Of a DNA stretch of 64,000 nucleotides, positions 44,953 through 53,813 are shown in pieces. The stretch is from Nocardia ignorata NBRC 108230 (GTDB taxonomy: Bacteria; Actinomycetota; Actinomycetes; Mycobacteriales; Mycobacteriaceae): contig NZ_BDBI01000002.1 of the NCBI RefSeq assembly GCF_001612905.1, positions 62,001 through 126,000 on the forward strand. The letters are read 5' to 3'. The notes under the pieces were generated by a model. The model did no database searches and was not told the DNA's origin. It saw nothing but the letters and a program-made list of their open reading frames with translations. The stretch's first letter is position 1. Each line of letters opens with the position of its first letter. The position numbers and the translations under genes were made by a program.

Positions 44953-46215
44953 TCAGTCTCCGAAGATGCTTCCCAGGGCCACACCGGCCACTGATCCGAC
45001 CGCGCCCTCTGTCCGCTTGAGTACCGTGAGCGCCACGGCGGGATCGGCCACACTGTGCGCGCCCTCCACGCCGGTGGCTTGCAGCAGCCGATTGACCCCG
45101 TTGGTGACGCCGGTATTGGCCATGATGTCCGTTACGCCCCCGACGTTGTGGTCGGTCATGAATTTGTTGACCAGCCCAGGATTGTGGGCTGCCTCCGACC
45201 AGGCGCGTGCCATGCCCTCGAAGCGGCCGACATCGCCCGCCGCGTCACCGAGCATGGCTACCTTGCCGACCTTGCCGAGTGCTCCGACACCGGGAATCAG
45301 CCCGAGCGCGTCGCCCGAGAGTTGCATGCCTGCGCTGAATTTCTCGCTCAGAGTGCCGTGCAGCAGGTCGTCGCGTAGTTCGTCGTCGGTGAGGGTCAGA
45401 CCGAGTGCTCCGACGCCGGCCACCAGGGAGATGCCCAGTGCAATTGCGCTGACCGGGGGCGGGGTGATCACCGCCAGTAGGCCGGTGATGGCCGCAGTGG
45501 TGGAGAGGATGTTGTGGAGGAGTTCGCGGTTCTCCTCGATCCAGTCGCCGAGCGCGTTCACTGCGTCGACGATCTTGTCCCAGAGGCTCTCGTCGGGCTT
45601 GCTCGGCGCGTTCTTAGCGGCGTCTACGAGTGCTGCGGCGATGCGCGCGGCGAGGGCGTTGTGCACACCCTCGAGGTCGGTTGCGCGCCGGATGATCGCA
45701 TCCAGCTTGGTTTGACAATCCGACACCGCCGTCACCGCGGCGTTCACCCGCGCGACCGCCGCGTCGAGGCGGGACTGGGCCGCCCTCAACTCGTCGGCGT
45801 CGGAGAACCGCGTATTGGCCAGGCCGAGGTCGGGATGTGCGCGCGCCTGAGTGAGTGTGGTGTTCGCGGTGGCGAGCTCGGCACGGGCCGCAGCCGCCTC
45901 CTGCTCGAGTCCCTGCGCGGTGTTCTGGAAATCGACCAGGTTGGTGTGCCATTCGACGACGAGACCGACGGCCGATTCCAGCGACGTCTGGGCCAAGCCC
46001 AGGTCGGTGGACAGCGTGGCGTCGAAATTCGCCCGGAAGGCGTCTCCCGCCTCGCCTTTCCACACATCACCGCTGTCGAGTAGGCGGTTGAGCAGCGTCC
46101 TGGTCTCCGTCACGCCCTGGCGTGCCGCATCGATTCGCTGCCGGAGGTTCGCCACTTCGGCTGTGCTGCCGACAACTGGGTTGAACCCCAGGTTGGGGTA
46201 GGGGTTCGCGCTCAC
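44953..46215 (-). CDS. Large WXG100-like putative type VII secreted effector
   Basis: 420 residues, GTG start overlapping the preceding stop. Residues 1-110 are a WXG100-like helical hairpin with W-x-G in SGDVWKGEAGDAFRANF; about 110-200 continue as long helices, probably coiled coil. Around 230-290 lie two hydrophobic segments (LLHNILSTTAAITGLLAVITPPPVSAIALGISLVAGVGALGL), then a glycine-rich region (ALGLIPGVGALGKVGKVAMLGDA) typical of type VII polymorphic toxins ahead of their payload. The remaining 110 residues match no toxin fold I know. Probable export substrate of an ESX-type system. Confidence 0.75.
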   Translation of the reverse strand: MSANPYPNLGFNPVVGSTAEVANLRQRIDAARQGVTETRTLLNRLLDSGDVWKGEAGDAFRANFDATLSTDLGLAQTSLESAVGLVVEWHTNLVDFQNTAQGLEQEAAAARAELATANTTLTQARAHPDLGLANTRFSDADELRAAQSRLDAAVARVNAAVTAVSDCQTKLDAIIRRATDLEGVHNALAARIAAALVDAAKNAPSKPDESLWDKIVDAVNALGDWIEENRELLHNILSTTAAITGLLAVITPPPVSAIALGISLVAGVGALGLTLTDDELRDDLLHGTLSEKFSAGMQLSGDALGLIPGVGALGKVGKVAMLGDAAGDVGRFEGMARAWSEAAHNPGLVNKFMTDHNVGGVTDIMANTGVTNGVNRLLQATGVEGAHSVADPAVALTVLKRTEGAVGSVAGVALGSIFGD

Positions 46216-46559
46216 CGTGGTACCCCTGTGGCGTTGCCATCGGCTGTACCCTGCGCGTCGATCACCTGTGTGGCCTGATCCAACGCCGTAGCGAACGCGG
46301 AGTCGGCGGACACGTAGGCGTCATGGCATTTCGAGACACCTTCGGCAGTGGTGGCCGCGGCCTCGATGATCCGTTCGATACCGAATTTCCAGCTGCGCTG
46401 AAAATTTGCGGCGGCGTCGTTCAGGCCGGTGGTGCCGATATCGCCGTCGCCCGCACTCTCCAAGGCCTTCATCGCATCACCGAGTACCTGTTCGGAGTTC
46501 TTCAGTGACTGCACCGTGCTCGCGAGCACGTCGATATCCACCTGGAAGTATCCGGCCAT
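46212..46559 (-). CDS. Small helical type VII secretion target, EspC/WXG100-like
   Basis: 115 residues, all-helical, with a helix-turn-helix hairpin (YFQVDIDVLASTVQSLKNSEQVLGDAMKAL ... AAANFQRSWKFGIERIIEAAATTAEGVSKCHDAYVSADSAFATALDQAT). The WXG is replaced by SWKFG; this pattern and size fit the EspC/'type VII secretion target' family. It is the first gene of the cassette and probably forms a dimer with the following large protein for export. ATG 46559 lies within GGGGAGAAATGGCC, a good ribosome binding site. Confidence 0.8.
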   Translation of the reverse strand: MAGYFQVDIDVLASTVQSLKNSEQVLGDAMKALESAGDGDIGTTGLNDAAANFQRSWKFGIERIIEAAATTAEGVSKCHDAYVSADSAFATALDQATQVIDAQGTADGNATGVPR

Positions 46560-46804
46560 TTCTCCCCTCCCGCCCGATGTCTCGCAGCACGATATAGCCG
46601 GTCCGGGATCCCGGCAAACCTCCAGCCCGGCACCTTCCTCTGCTCGCCCGTGCCTGTGTGGGGCGCCCGGCATCCGTACGAGAGCTGCACTCGCACGCCG
46701 CTCGGTCTTCTCGGCTGAGCTCGGGCGGGTGAGTGCGCGAGCGCATCTCACCGAAGTGGGGGACGGGTGGGTGAACTCCCCGAAACAGAGTTAGGCTCGG
46801 TGAC

Positions 46805-48208
46805 GTGACTTCCCACTACGATGTCGTCGTTCTCGGCGCTGGTCCCGGCGGATATGTCGCCGCGATCCGTGCCGCTCAACTCGGCCTGCGAACAGCGATT
46901 GTCGAGCAGAAATACTGGGGTGGCGTGTGCCTGAACGTGGGCTGCATCCCGTCCAAGGCACTGCTGCGCAACGCCGAACTGGCCCACATTTTCCACAAGG
47001 AAGCCAAGACCTTCGGCATCTCCGGTGAGGTCAGCTTCGACTTCGGCGCCGCCTTCGACCGCAGCCGCAAGGTGGCCGACGGTCGCGTCAAGGGCGTGCA
47101 CTTCCTGATGAAGAAGAACAAGATCGACGAGTTCGACGGTCTCGGCACCTTCACCGGCCCGAACTCCCTCGACGTCGCCCTCACCAAGGGCGGCAACGAG
47201 TCGATCAGCTTCGACAACGTCATCATCGCCACCGGCACCACGACCAAGCTGCTGCCCGGCACCCAGCTGTCGGAGAACGTGGTCACCTACGAGGAGCAGA
47301 TCCTCACCCGCGACCTGCCGGGTTCGATCCTCATCGTCGGTGCGGGCGCCATCGGCATGGAGTTCGCCTACGTCCTGAAGAACTACGGCGTCGACGTGCG
47401 GATCGTCGAATTCCTCGACCGGGCCCTGCCCAACGAGGACGTCGACGTCTCCAAGGAGATCACCAAGCAGTACAAGAAGCTCGGCATCACCATCACCACC
47501 GGTGCGGCCGTGCAGTCGATCGACGACGACGGGTCCAAGGTCACCGTCCAGATCAAGGACAACAAGTCCGGCAACGTCGAGACCGTCACCGTCGACAAGG
47601 TGCTGCAGGCCGTCGGCTTCGCGCCGCGGGTGGAGGGCTACGGCCTCGAGACCACCGGCGTCGAGCTCACCGATCGCGGCGCCATCGCGATCGACGACTA
47701 CATGCGCACCAACGTGGGGCACATCTACGCCATCGGTGACGTCACCGCCAAGCTGCAGCTGGCCCACGTGGCCGAGGCGCAGGGCGTGGTCGCGGCCGAG
47801 ACCATCGGCGGCGCCGAGACGATGCCGCTGGGCGACTACCGGATGATGCCGCGCGCCACCTTCTGCCAGCCGCAGGTCGCCAGCTTCGGCCTCACCGAGC
47901 AGCAGGCCCGCGATGAGGGCTACGACGTGAAGGTGGCGACTTTCCCGTTCACCGCCAACGGCAAGGCCCACGGCCTCGGCGATCCGACGGGTTTCGTGAA
48001 GCTCATTTCCGACAACACCCACGGCGAACTCATCGGCGGCCACCTCATCGGCCCCGATGTCTCCGAGCTGCTGCCGGAGCTCACGCTGGCCCAGAAGTGG
48101 GACCTCACGGTCAACGAGCTGGCCCGCAACGTGCACACCCACCCGACGCTCAGCGAGGCGTTGCAGGAGGCGATCCATGGCCTCGCCGGCCACATGATCA
48201 ACTTCTGA
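46805..48208 (+). CDS. lpdA: Dihydrolipoyl dehydrogenase
   Basis: 467 residues. FAD motif [20 protein letters not shown], redox-active disulfide [19 protein letters not shown] motif [17 protein letters not shown], second FAD motif [16 protein letters not shown] and the C-terminal dimer-interface histidine [14 protein letters not shown]3 component of the pyruvate and 2-oxoglutarate dehydrogenase complexes; in mycobacteria the orthologue (LpdC, Rv0462) also serves an antioxidant peroxidase chain. GTG start; a strong hairpin follows the gene. Monocistronic. Confidence 0.96.
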   Translation: MTSHYDVVVLGAGPGGYVAAIRAAQLGLRTAIVEQKYWGGVCLNVGCIPSKALLRNAELAHIFHKEAKTFGISGEVSFDFGAAFDRSRKVADGRVKGVHFLMKKNKIDEFDGLGTFTGPNSLDVALTKGGNESISFDNVIIATGTTTKLLPGTQLSENVVTYEEQILTRDLPGSILIVGAGAIGMEFAYVLKNYGVDVRIVEFLDRALPNEDVDVSKEITKQYKKLGITITTGAAVQSIDDDGSKVTVQIKDNKSGNVETVTVDKVLQAVGFAPRVEGYGLETTGVELTDRGAIAIDDYMRTNVGHIYAIGDVTAKLQLAHVAEAQGVVAAETIGGAETMPLGDYRMMPRATFCQPQVASFGLTEQQARDEGYDVKVATFPFTANGKAHGLGDPTGFVKLISDNTHGELIGGHLIGPDVSELLPELTLAQKWDLTVNELARNVHTHPTLSEALQEAIHGLAGHMINF

Positions 48209-48220
48209 GTAGCAGATACC

Positions 48221-48250
48221 GAGGGGCGGTTCGCGCAGCGGCCGCCCCTC
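48221..48250 (+). terminator. lpdA terminator
   Basis: Perfect 9-base stem GAGGGGCGG / CCGCCCCTC with a 12-base loop, starting 12 bases after the stop codon. Confidence 0.75.
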
Positions 48251-48460
48251 GCTCATGCCCGGAACTACCGGATTTTTATTTCTTTTCGGCCGAATCGCGG
48301 AGTTTGATTTGGTGAATCTTCTTTTGTGGTCGATGATGCGTTAGCACCTTCTGGTAGTTGTTCCTGGCTCGTGTTCGAACTGTTCGTGTTCCATGAGATG
48401 GTCCCCTCGCCCCGGTCGACTCGCGGGTGGCGGGCACGGTTGAGAGGCAACTGAGAACCC

Positions 48461-48955
48461 ATGAGCAAGCGCATTCTCGGATGGATGGCACGTGTGGCGG
48501 CTATTGTCGCGGCGGCTGGATCGGTTGCCGTGGCTCCCGCAGCGGCGGAACCTCTTTTCCCTGGTGGACCCGATATTCCGGGTGTCCCCTCCGTGATTCC
48601 GACGGCGTCACCCTGCCCGGTGGTCGAGGCGAGGGCGTGCATGCGGCTGTCGACGAACGAGGCATGGCTGGTCGACAACGGGCGGGTGGTCTTCGGGCCG
48701 ACACCGATCTCGCACGGAATGGCGGGCTTCGAAACTCCGCCCGCGGTGACCCGCATTTCCTTCAAGCGGGAATTCCACTGGAGCACCATGCACGACGCAC
48801 CGATGCGGTGGGCGACATTCTTCAACGGTGACATGGCATTCCACGTCGGCCCGGTCACCTCGAAGTCCCACGGTTGCGTCCGCATGACCGAAGACGGCGC
48901 CCACCGCTTCTTCGACTACCTGAACCCAGGCGACATCACCCAGGTAATACCGTAG
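48461..48955 (+). CDS. L,D-transpeptidase (YkuD type), secreted
   Basis: 164 residues. An N-terminal signal peptide (ILGWMARVAAIVAAAGSVAVAPAAAE) is followed by a Pro-rich spacer and the YkuD catalytic domain: FHVGPVTSKSHGCVRM has the catalytic Cys139 with His137, and AWLVDNGRVVFGPTPISHG is the first strand of the fold. This is smaller than typical Ldt enzymes and lacks the Ig-like domains, so it may be a minor peptidoglycan crosslinker or have another acyl transfer role. Two further cysteines (PCPVVEARAC) may form an exported disulfide. Confidence 0.87.
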   Translation: MSKRILGWMARVAAIVAAAGSVAVAPAAAEPLFPGGPDIPGVPSVIPTASPCPVVEARACMRLSTNEAWLVDNGRVVFGPTPISHGMAGFETPPAVTRISFKREFHWSTMHDAPMRWATFFNGDMAFHVGPVTSKSHGCVRMTEDGAHRFFDYLNPGDITQVIP

Positions 48956-49106
48956 CCGCCTCTCCGGGACTTCAGGCCGGACTCGGGTACGTGGGGACTG
49001 CGGACGCGGCAAGCTTTTGGATGTGGTCGCGTCCGCCCGTCCCCGGTGAGTTACCCATGTTCTCGCCTTGGGTCGTCGGCGCGAGATATCTGCGGTATAC
49101 ACCACT

Positions 49107-49805
49107 ATGCGCAAATGGTTGACGGGTGGGGCCGCGGTGCTTGTGGTCGCGGTCGCGATGGTGGCGGGTCTTTATGTGCTGATGAATTCGCGCACCTACC
49201 AGCTCACCGGCGAACTCGTGAACCGCGTCGAAACCCAGGACAAGGTCGTCGCGCTCACCTTCGACGACGGACCGACCGAACGCACCCCGGAAATCCTGCG
49301 CACGCTGGCCGAATTGCAGGTGCCTGCCACGTTCTATCTCGTCGGTGACGATCTCGCCGCGCGCCCCGCATTGGGGCGGGCGATCGCGGCGGCGGGGCAC
49401 GAAATCGGCAATCACACCTACACCCATCGCCGCATGGTGCTGGTTTCGGGAGACACCGTGCGTGACGAAATCGAACGCACCGACACCGAGATCCGCCGCA
49501 CCGGCTATCAGGGACCGATCACCTTCCGCCCGCCCTACGGCAAGAAGCTCTACGGGCTGCCGAAATACCTCGCCGACCACGACCGCACTACGGTGACCTG
49601 GGATGTCGAACCCGATTCCGCGGGCGGCGTGGACCGTGACACCGTGCTCGCCACGACCCTCGAACAGACCCGGCCCGGCTCCATCGTGCTGCTGCACGTC
49701 ATGCACGGCACCGAATCGGCGGCCGCCCTGCCGGGCATCGTCACCGGCTTGCGCGCACAGGGATACCGGTTCGTCACCGTCTCCGAACTGCTGGCGAAGA
49801 ACTAG
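49107..49805 (+). CDS. Polysaccharide deacetylase
   Basis: 232 residues; signal anchor KWLTGGAAVLVVAVAMVAGLYVLM places the NodB-type domain outside the membrane. Motifs: ALTFDDGPTE (general base Asp and metal Asp), HTYTHR (metal histidines), RPPYGKK and VLLHVMHG. It likely removes N-acetyl groups from peptidoglycan or another envelope glycan. ATG 49107 puts the positive MRKW directly before the anchor; the longer frame from 49068 adds a non-homologous head. Confidence 0.87.
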   Translation: MRKWLTGGAAVLVVAVAMVAGLYVLMNSRTYQLTGELVNRVETQDKVVALTFDDGPTERTPEILRTLAELQVPATFYLVGDDLAARPALGRAIAAAGHEIGNHTYTHRRMVLVSGDTVRDEIERTDTEIRRTGYQGPITFRPPYGKKLYGLPKYLADHDRTTVTWDVEPDSAGGVDRDTVLATTLEQTRPGSIVLLHVMHGTESAAALPGIVTGLRAQGYRFVTVSELLAKN

Positions 49806-50191
49806 CCGTTGTTACGGTAGCCGGAGCGGGCCGCCCGCACCGTGTCGATATTGGTCTCGAGGACCTCGATCAGCGCGTGTAGCCGGTCGGCCACCTGCGC
49901 GCCCAGCTCGGTGAGGGTGTATTCCACCCGCGGCGGAATGGCCTCGAGGACTTCGCGGTGCACCATGCCGTCGCGCTCGAGTGCCTGCAGGGTCTGCGAC
50001 AGCATGCGCTCGCTCACCCCGTCGACCCGCCTGCGCAGCGCGCTGAACCGGAACGGGCCCTCCCGCAGAGCCACCAGGGCGAGCACACCCCACCGGCTCG
50101 CGACGTTCTGCAGCACCGACCTGGACGCGCAGTCGCGCGCGAAGACGTCGGCTTCCAGCGTCTGATCGTCGTCGAGGTGCTGCTCACTCAT
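49802..50191 (-). CDS. HxlR-family transcriptional regulator
   Basis: 129 residues. Winged helix of the HxlR type: DCASRSVLQNVASRWGVLALVALREGPFRFSALRRRVDGVSERMLSQTLQALERDGMVHREVLEAIPPRVEYTLTELG. The leading cysteine in ARDCASR is common in this family, where it can sense electrophiles or disulfide stress. ATG 50191 is preferred to a start 45 bases earlier. Divergent from the NmrA-like reductase with a TACTAA-TAG-TTAGTA palindrome between them, a typical pair. Confidence 0.9.
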   Translation of the reverse strand: MSEQHLDDDQTLEADVFARDCASRSVLQNVASRWGVLALVALREGPFRFSALRRRVDGVSERMLSQTLQALERDGMVHREVLEAIPPRVEYTLTELGAQVADRLHALIEVLETNIDTVRAARSGYRNNG

Positions 50192-50242
50192 ACCCGTGAT
50201 CTTACCCTCCTTGACGACAGCGCCTACTGAATGCATAGTGCT

Positions 50243-50257
50243 TACTAATAGTTAGTA
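50243..50257. promoter_or_regulatory. HxlR-type operator
   Basis: Perfect palindrome TACTAA-TAG-TTAGTA in the intergenic region between hxlR and the reductase gene, 26 bases before the latter's ATG. HxlR/YodB regulators bind such AT-rich repeats. Confidence 0.65.
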
Positions 50258-50282
50258 CATGCCGATCAGTTCGGAGGAAGTC

Positions 50283-51116
50283 ATGACTGTTGCGGTGGCC
50301 GGAGCGAGTGGACAGCTGGGCAGGCTCGTCGTCGAGGCGTTGGTGGCGGCGGGTGAGCGGCCGGTGGCGATCGTGCGGGATCCGTCGAAGGTGGCCGATC
50401 TCGATGTCGAAGTACGCCGGGCGTCCTATGACGACGCGGCGGCACTCGATGCCGCGCTGGTCGGTGTCGACCGGTTGCTGCTCATCTCGGGCAACGAGTT
50501 CGGCGCGCGAGTCGCCCAGCACACCACTGTGATTCGAGCGGCCGAACGCGCGGGCGTCGAGCTGCTGGCCTACACGAGCATTCCGCAGGCCGAGGTGAAC
50601 CCGATGATCCTGGCCGCCGAACATCGCGGCACCGAGGAGGTGCTCGCGGGTGCGTCGGTGCCGACGGTGCTGCTGCGCAACAGCTGGTACTGGGAGAACT
50701 ACAGCCAGGCCGCGGCCCTCGCCGCGCAGACCGGCGTGCTGCACGGCGCGATGGGCGAGGGCCGCGTCTCGGGTGCGGCCCGGGCCGACTACGCCGAGGC
50801 CGCCGCCCGCGTCCTCACCGGCGACGGGCACGCGGGCCGCGTCTACGAGCTGGGTGGCGACGAGGCCCTGTCCGGCCCCGACCTGGCCGCCGCGATCGGT
50901 GCCGCCACCGGCGCGACTGTGCGCTACCAGAACCTGCCGACCAGCGAATACGCAGCCACGCTGCACGCCGCGGGCGTGGACGAGCAGTTCGCCACGGTCC
51001 TCGCCGACTCGGACGCGGGCATCGCCAAGGGCTTCCTCGAGGTGCGCACCGGCGACCTCACCAAGCTCCTCGGCCGCCCGGCCACCCCGGCTGCCTCGGT
51101 CTTCGCGCCCGCCTGA
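50283..51116 (+). CDS. NmrA-like NAD(P)H-dependent reductase (QorB/azoreductase-like)
   Basis: 277 residues. NAD(P) motif VAVAGASGQLGRLVVEALV at the N-terminus, then the QorB-type blocks RRASYDDAAALDAALVGVDRLLLISGNEFG and LLRNSWYWENYSQAAALA. Atypical short-chain dehydrogenase; QorB homologues reduce quinones with NADPH. GGAGGAAGTC precedes ATG 50283. Divergent HxlR regulator with an operator suggests induction by quinones or electrophiles, as for YodB/QorB of other bacteria. Confidence 0.9.
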   Translation: MTVAVAGASGQLGRLVVEALVAAGERPVAIVRDPSKVADLDVEVRRASYDDAAALDAALVGVDRLLLISGNEFGARVAQHTTVIRAAERAGVELLAYTSIPQAEVNPMILAAEHRGTEEVLAGASVPTVLLRNSWYWENYSQAAALAAQTGVLHGAMGEGRVSGAARADYAEAAARVLTGDGHAGRVYELGGDEALSGPDLAAAIGAATGATVRYQNLPTSEYAATLHAAGVDEQFATVLADSDAGIAKGFLEVRTGDLTKLLGRPATPAASVFAPA

Positions 51117-51163
51117 GCCCCCCCGGGCCTCCGAGGTTCCGTCGGCTTCGACCGGATCCTGAG

Positions 51164-51200
51164 CGGTCCCCGTCCGGCAATCTGAGTGCCGACGGGGACC
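51164..51200 (+). terminator. Terminator after the NmrA-like gene
   Basis: Near-perfect 14-base stem GGTCCCCGTCCGGCA / TGCCGACGGGGACC (one bulge), 7-8 base loop, 47 bases beyond the stop and before the DoxX gene. Confidence 0.7.
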
Positions 51201-51267
51201 GGTTAGAAGGTGGGCCCCACCCAAGTGCCCGGTGACGACCCCGGTTCACACCGCTACAGTGCGGAGC

Positions 51268-51651
51268 GTGGCTCATGAAACTCCCCGTCGACGCGCGCAC
51301 ACCTACCTGAGCGGTTTGTTGTTCGTGGTCGGTGTCCTGCATTTCGTCGCGCCGAAGCTGTTCGACGGCATCGTTCCCAAGCAGTTGCCCGGCGAACCCC
51401 GGGCCTATACCTACGGCTCCGGGGTCGCCGAGCTCGGGGTGGCGACGGCGCTGGCGGTGCCGAGGACCAGGCGTTTCGGCGGGTGGCTCGCCGCCGGCCT
51501 GTTCGTCGCCGTCTTCCCCGCCAATGTGCAGATGACCGTCGACGTGCTCGGCAACCCCAAGTCCTCGCCCGCTTTCAAGGCCGGGGTGATCGCGCGGTTG
51601 CCGCTGCAGATTCCGCTGATCGTGGCCGCGTTGCGGGTCGCGCGCCGCTGA
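51268..51651 (+). CDS. DoxX-family membrane protein
   Basis: 127 residues, four helices: THTYLSGLLFVVGVLHFVAPKLFDGIVP, AELGVATALAVP, FGGWLAAGLFVAVFPANVQM and LPLQIPLIVAALRVA. The segment LHFVAPKLFDGIVPKQLPGEPRAYTYGSGVAELGVATAL is a DoxX/MauE-like signature. Family members link to thiol-redox or antioxidant defence in mycobacteria. GTG 51268 is chosen; GTG 51232 gives a longer unsupported N-terminus. No gene couples to it except the convergent VOC gene one base away. Confidence 0.78.
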   Translation: MAHETPRRRAHTYLSGLLFVVGVLHFVAPKLFDGIVPKQLPGEPRAYTYGSGVAELGVATALAVPRTRRFGGWLAAGLFVAVFPANVQMTVDVLGNPKSSPAFKAGVIARLPLQIPLIVAALRVARR

Positions 51652-52029
51652 TCACACCCACTGCACGAGCTGGATGACCACCCCGTTGGGGTCGGTCATC
51701 TGGAAGTAGCGCTCGCCCCATTCCTCGGTTTCGATGGGCGTCTCGATCGGGACGCCCGCGCCGCGCAATCGCTCGTATTCGCTGTCGATGTCATCGACCA
51801 CGAACACGACGAGCACACCCTCGCCCGCACTGCCCGCGATGCGTGCCGGCTTGAACGACTTCAAGCCGGTGCGCAGGTAGATGACGTCCATGCCCGCGTC
51901 GGGCCGCCCGACGCTGACGAACCCGTCGGCGGCCATGTTCTCGGTGAAACCGAGGTGGTCGACGAGGAACTGGGCCGACGCTTGCGGGTCGTCCACATTG
52001 AGCGAGACGGCGGAAGCGGTGATCTGCAT
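51652..52029 (-). CDS. VOC-fold (glyoxalase/bleomycin resistance) protein
   Basis: 125 residues, two beta-alpha-beta3 repeats: ASAVSLNVDDPQASAQFLVDHLGFTEN and GVLVVFVVDDIDSEYERLRGAGVPIETPIETEEWGERYFQMTDPNGVVIQLVQW. E-R-Y-F-x-D-P-N-G is the metal/ligand strand. Functions range from drug binding to dioxygenases and glyoxalases; not decidable here. The promoter region upstream has CGTAC-TTT-GTACG, a small palindrome at 52054-52066. Confidence 0.87.
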   Translation of the reverse strand: MQITASAVSLNVDDPQASAQFLVDHLGFTENMAADGFVSVGRPDAGMDVIYLRTGLKSFKPARIAGSAGEGVLVVFVVDDIDSEYERLRGAGVPIETPIETEEWGERYFQMTDPNGVVIQLVQWV

Positions 52030-52111
52030 GGGCTCTCCTCGATGACGTTACTCCGTACTTTGTACGCTTTTAGTCTGCGAAGAATGACCACGCATCGCTC
52101 TATGAGCTGGG

Positions 52112-52663
52112 TCACACCTTGAAGATGTCGCGTTCGATCCGCAGCGTGGTGATGGTCGACGCCAAGCCCTCGTACTGGTTGACGAGCAACACGATCTCGA
52201 TGAGCAACCGCTCGTCGTAGTGCGCGGCCAGCTCCGCCCACGCCGCGTCGTCGATCTCGCGGGTGGTCACCAGCCGGTCGGTCGCGGTGAGCAGCGCCCG
52301 CTGACGCGGCGTCCACCCCTCCGCCTCCGGCCCCGCCGCCACCCGATCCACCTCGACCGCCGTCAGTCCGGCCTTGCGCCCGAGCCGGCGATGATGATCG
52401 GCCTCGTAACCGCAGTCGCGCAGATGCGCCACCCGCAGAATCACCAATTCGGCCTCCGCGCGCGGCAATCGCCCACCGGGCATGAGCTTGCCGGAGAAAT
52501 GCAGCCAACCCCGGAACAGTCCACGCGTGCGACCGAGCGTGCTGAAAAGGTGGGCGTCCGCCGTGCCCGCCGCGCGAGAAAGTACCTGCCAGACAACCCA
52601 GTTGATCGGTCCGAGTTCACCCAACCGGCCGGGGGAAATGCGTGGTAGGGGCGTTGCGGCCAT
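52112..52663 (-). CDS. Carboxymuconolactone decarboxylase-family protein (AhpD-like)
   Basis: 183 residues. The CMD/AhpD core is RAEAELVILRVAHLRDCGYEADHHRRLGRKAGLTAVEVDRVAAG and RALLTATDRLVTTREIDDAAWAEL. The redox CxxC of AhpD is absent (a single Cys in RDCGYE, with E and H as in the larger CMD group), so peroxidase-reductase activity is unlikely. ATG 52663 begins MAATPLPRISPG, the usual head of this subgroup. The long upstream frame is not supported. Confidence 0.87.
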   Translation of the reverse strand: MAATPLPRISPGRLGELGPINWVVWQVLSRAAGTADAHLFSTLGRTRGLFRGWLHFSGKLMPGGRLPRAEAELVILRVAHLRDCGYEADHHRRLGRKAGLTAVEVDRVAAGPEAEGWTPRQRALLTATDRLVTTREIDDAAWAELAAHYDERLLIEIVLLVNQYEGLASTITTLRIERDIFKV

Positions 52664-52849
52664 CGTCGTCCACCTCGTCTTATCGCTCGGTTCCGTCGGA
52701 ATCGACAGCGTACTCGGCGGTACGCGCGCACGGTGGCGAGTCGGTTTTTCTTTGGTTTCCAGTGGTTTTCGGAACAGTTGCGCGTCATGATTTGGGTACC
52801 GCAGCGCGCAGCGGCGGTGAGGTCGCAGCAGTGGTAGGGGAACATCGCA

Positions 52850-53731
52850 ATGCTGGTTCGGATCAGGCCGGGCGCGGAACTCACCGGCGCCGAGCGGGAG
52901 TTCGTCGAATGCCTGAGCGCCTATCCGAGCCCGGGGCTTGCCCTGATCGACCCACAGGTGGGGGATCGGCGCCTCGACGCGGTGGTGGTGACGCCACGGG
53001 GAATCACGGTGCTCGACGTGTTGGGATTCCGGCGGCGGCAGAGTGGGCTGCTTGCCATGTCGAACACGGGGGCGTGGACGATCAGTGACAGTCCGCTGGA
53101 GTTGGAGCCCGGATCGTCGAGCGGGCTGACCGACCGGCTCGAACACGGTGTGCACGCGGTGCGGGTGGCGCTGGAACACGCGTTGCAGGAGAGCAGGCAC
53201 GTGTGCGGGGCGGTGGTGCTCGTGCCGTACCGGGGTGTGGTGGTTCGACCGGCGCGCACCGCGTTACGTCCCGGCCTCGACGTGCTGGTCGCCAATACCG
53301 TAGACGCGCACGAACTGCGCGTCTACCTGGAGAACTTCTCGGCCGGCCCGCGCGAATGGACCGTCGAGAGGGTGCTCAACACCTGCGCCGCCCTCGGCCA
53401 GGCCGATCTCGCCCCCACCCGTGCCGAGCTCACCGACGACGGCTTCCCGGCCAAACGCCCCGACCCGGCACCGCGCGCCCCACGCCCCCGCCGTGTCGAC
53501 CCGCCCGCCCCGCCGATCGAACCGGTCAAGGAGGGCAAACTGGCAGGTCTGGTGGTGTTCGGACTGGCTGTGCTCGGCATGCTGATCGTGCTGGTGATGG
53601 TGATCCTCGCTCTGCTCACCGACTCACCGTCCCCGCGAACGGTCTCCGACATCACCGAGTCGACCACCCCTGCCCCGGTCACTGTCACCCATCGTCCCGC
53701 GCACTGCTGGCCGTTCCAGTCCGACTGTTGA
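52850..53731 (+). CDS. NERD-like domain protein with one membrane helix
   Basis: 293 residues. Residues about 1-190 resemble the nuclease-related domain: LIDPQVGDRRLDAVVVTPRGITVLDVLGFRRR aligns with the D-x-V-V-V-x-P-x-G-x-x-V-x-E-x-K core, but the E-x-K catalytic pair is replaced (LDVLGFR), so nuclease activity is doubtful. A Pro/Arg-rich linker (PAPRAPRPRRVDPPAPP) is followed by one membrane helix (LAGLVVFGLAVLGMLIVLVMVILALL) and a short Thr-rich tail with Cys, likely outside. The N-terminal domain would be cytosolic. Unknown role. Confidence 0.68.
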   Translation: MLVRIRPGAELTGAEREFVECLSAYPSPGLALIDPQVGDRRLDAVVVTPRGITVLDVLGFRRRQSGLLAMSNTGAWTISDSPLELEPGSSSGLTDRLEHGVHAVRVALEHALQESRHVCGAVVLVPYRGVVVRPARTALRPGLDVLVANTVDAHELRVYLENFSAGPREWTVERVLNTCAALGQADLAPTRAELTDDGFPAKRPDPAPRAPRPRRVDPPAPPIEPVKEGKLAGLVVFGLAVLGMLIVLVMVILALLTDSPSPRTVSDITESTTPAPVTVTHRPAHCWPFQSDC

Positions 53732-53813
53732 CTCCCATCCGACACCGCTGCACCATCGTGGCTCGGGCCGAGTTATGACATGCCCGGCTGGCGTCGACAT
53801 CGCGACGCGACCG

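Noticed and set aside
48265-48462. 65-codon minus-strand frame ending FGRKEIKIR
   Set aside because: Overlaps the L,D-transpeptidase start, no ribosome binding site, low-complexity Asn/Ser/Thr content.
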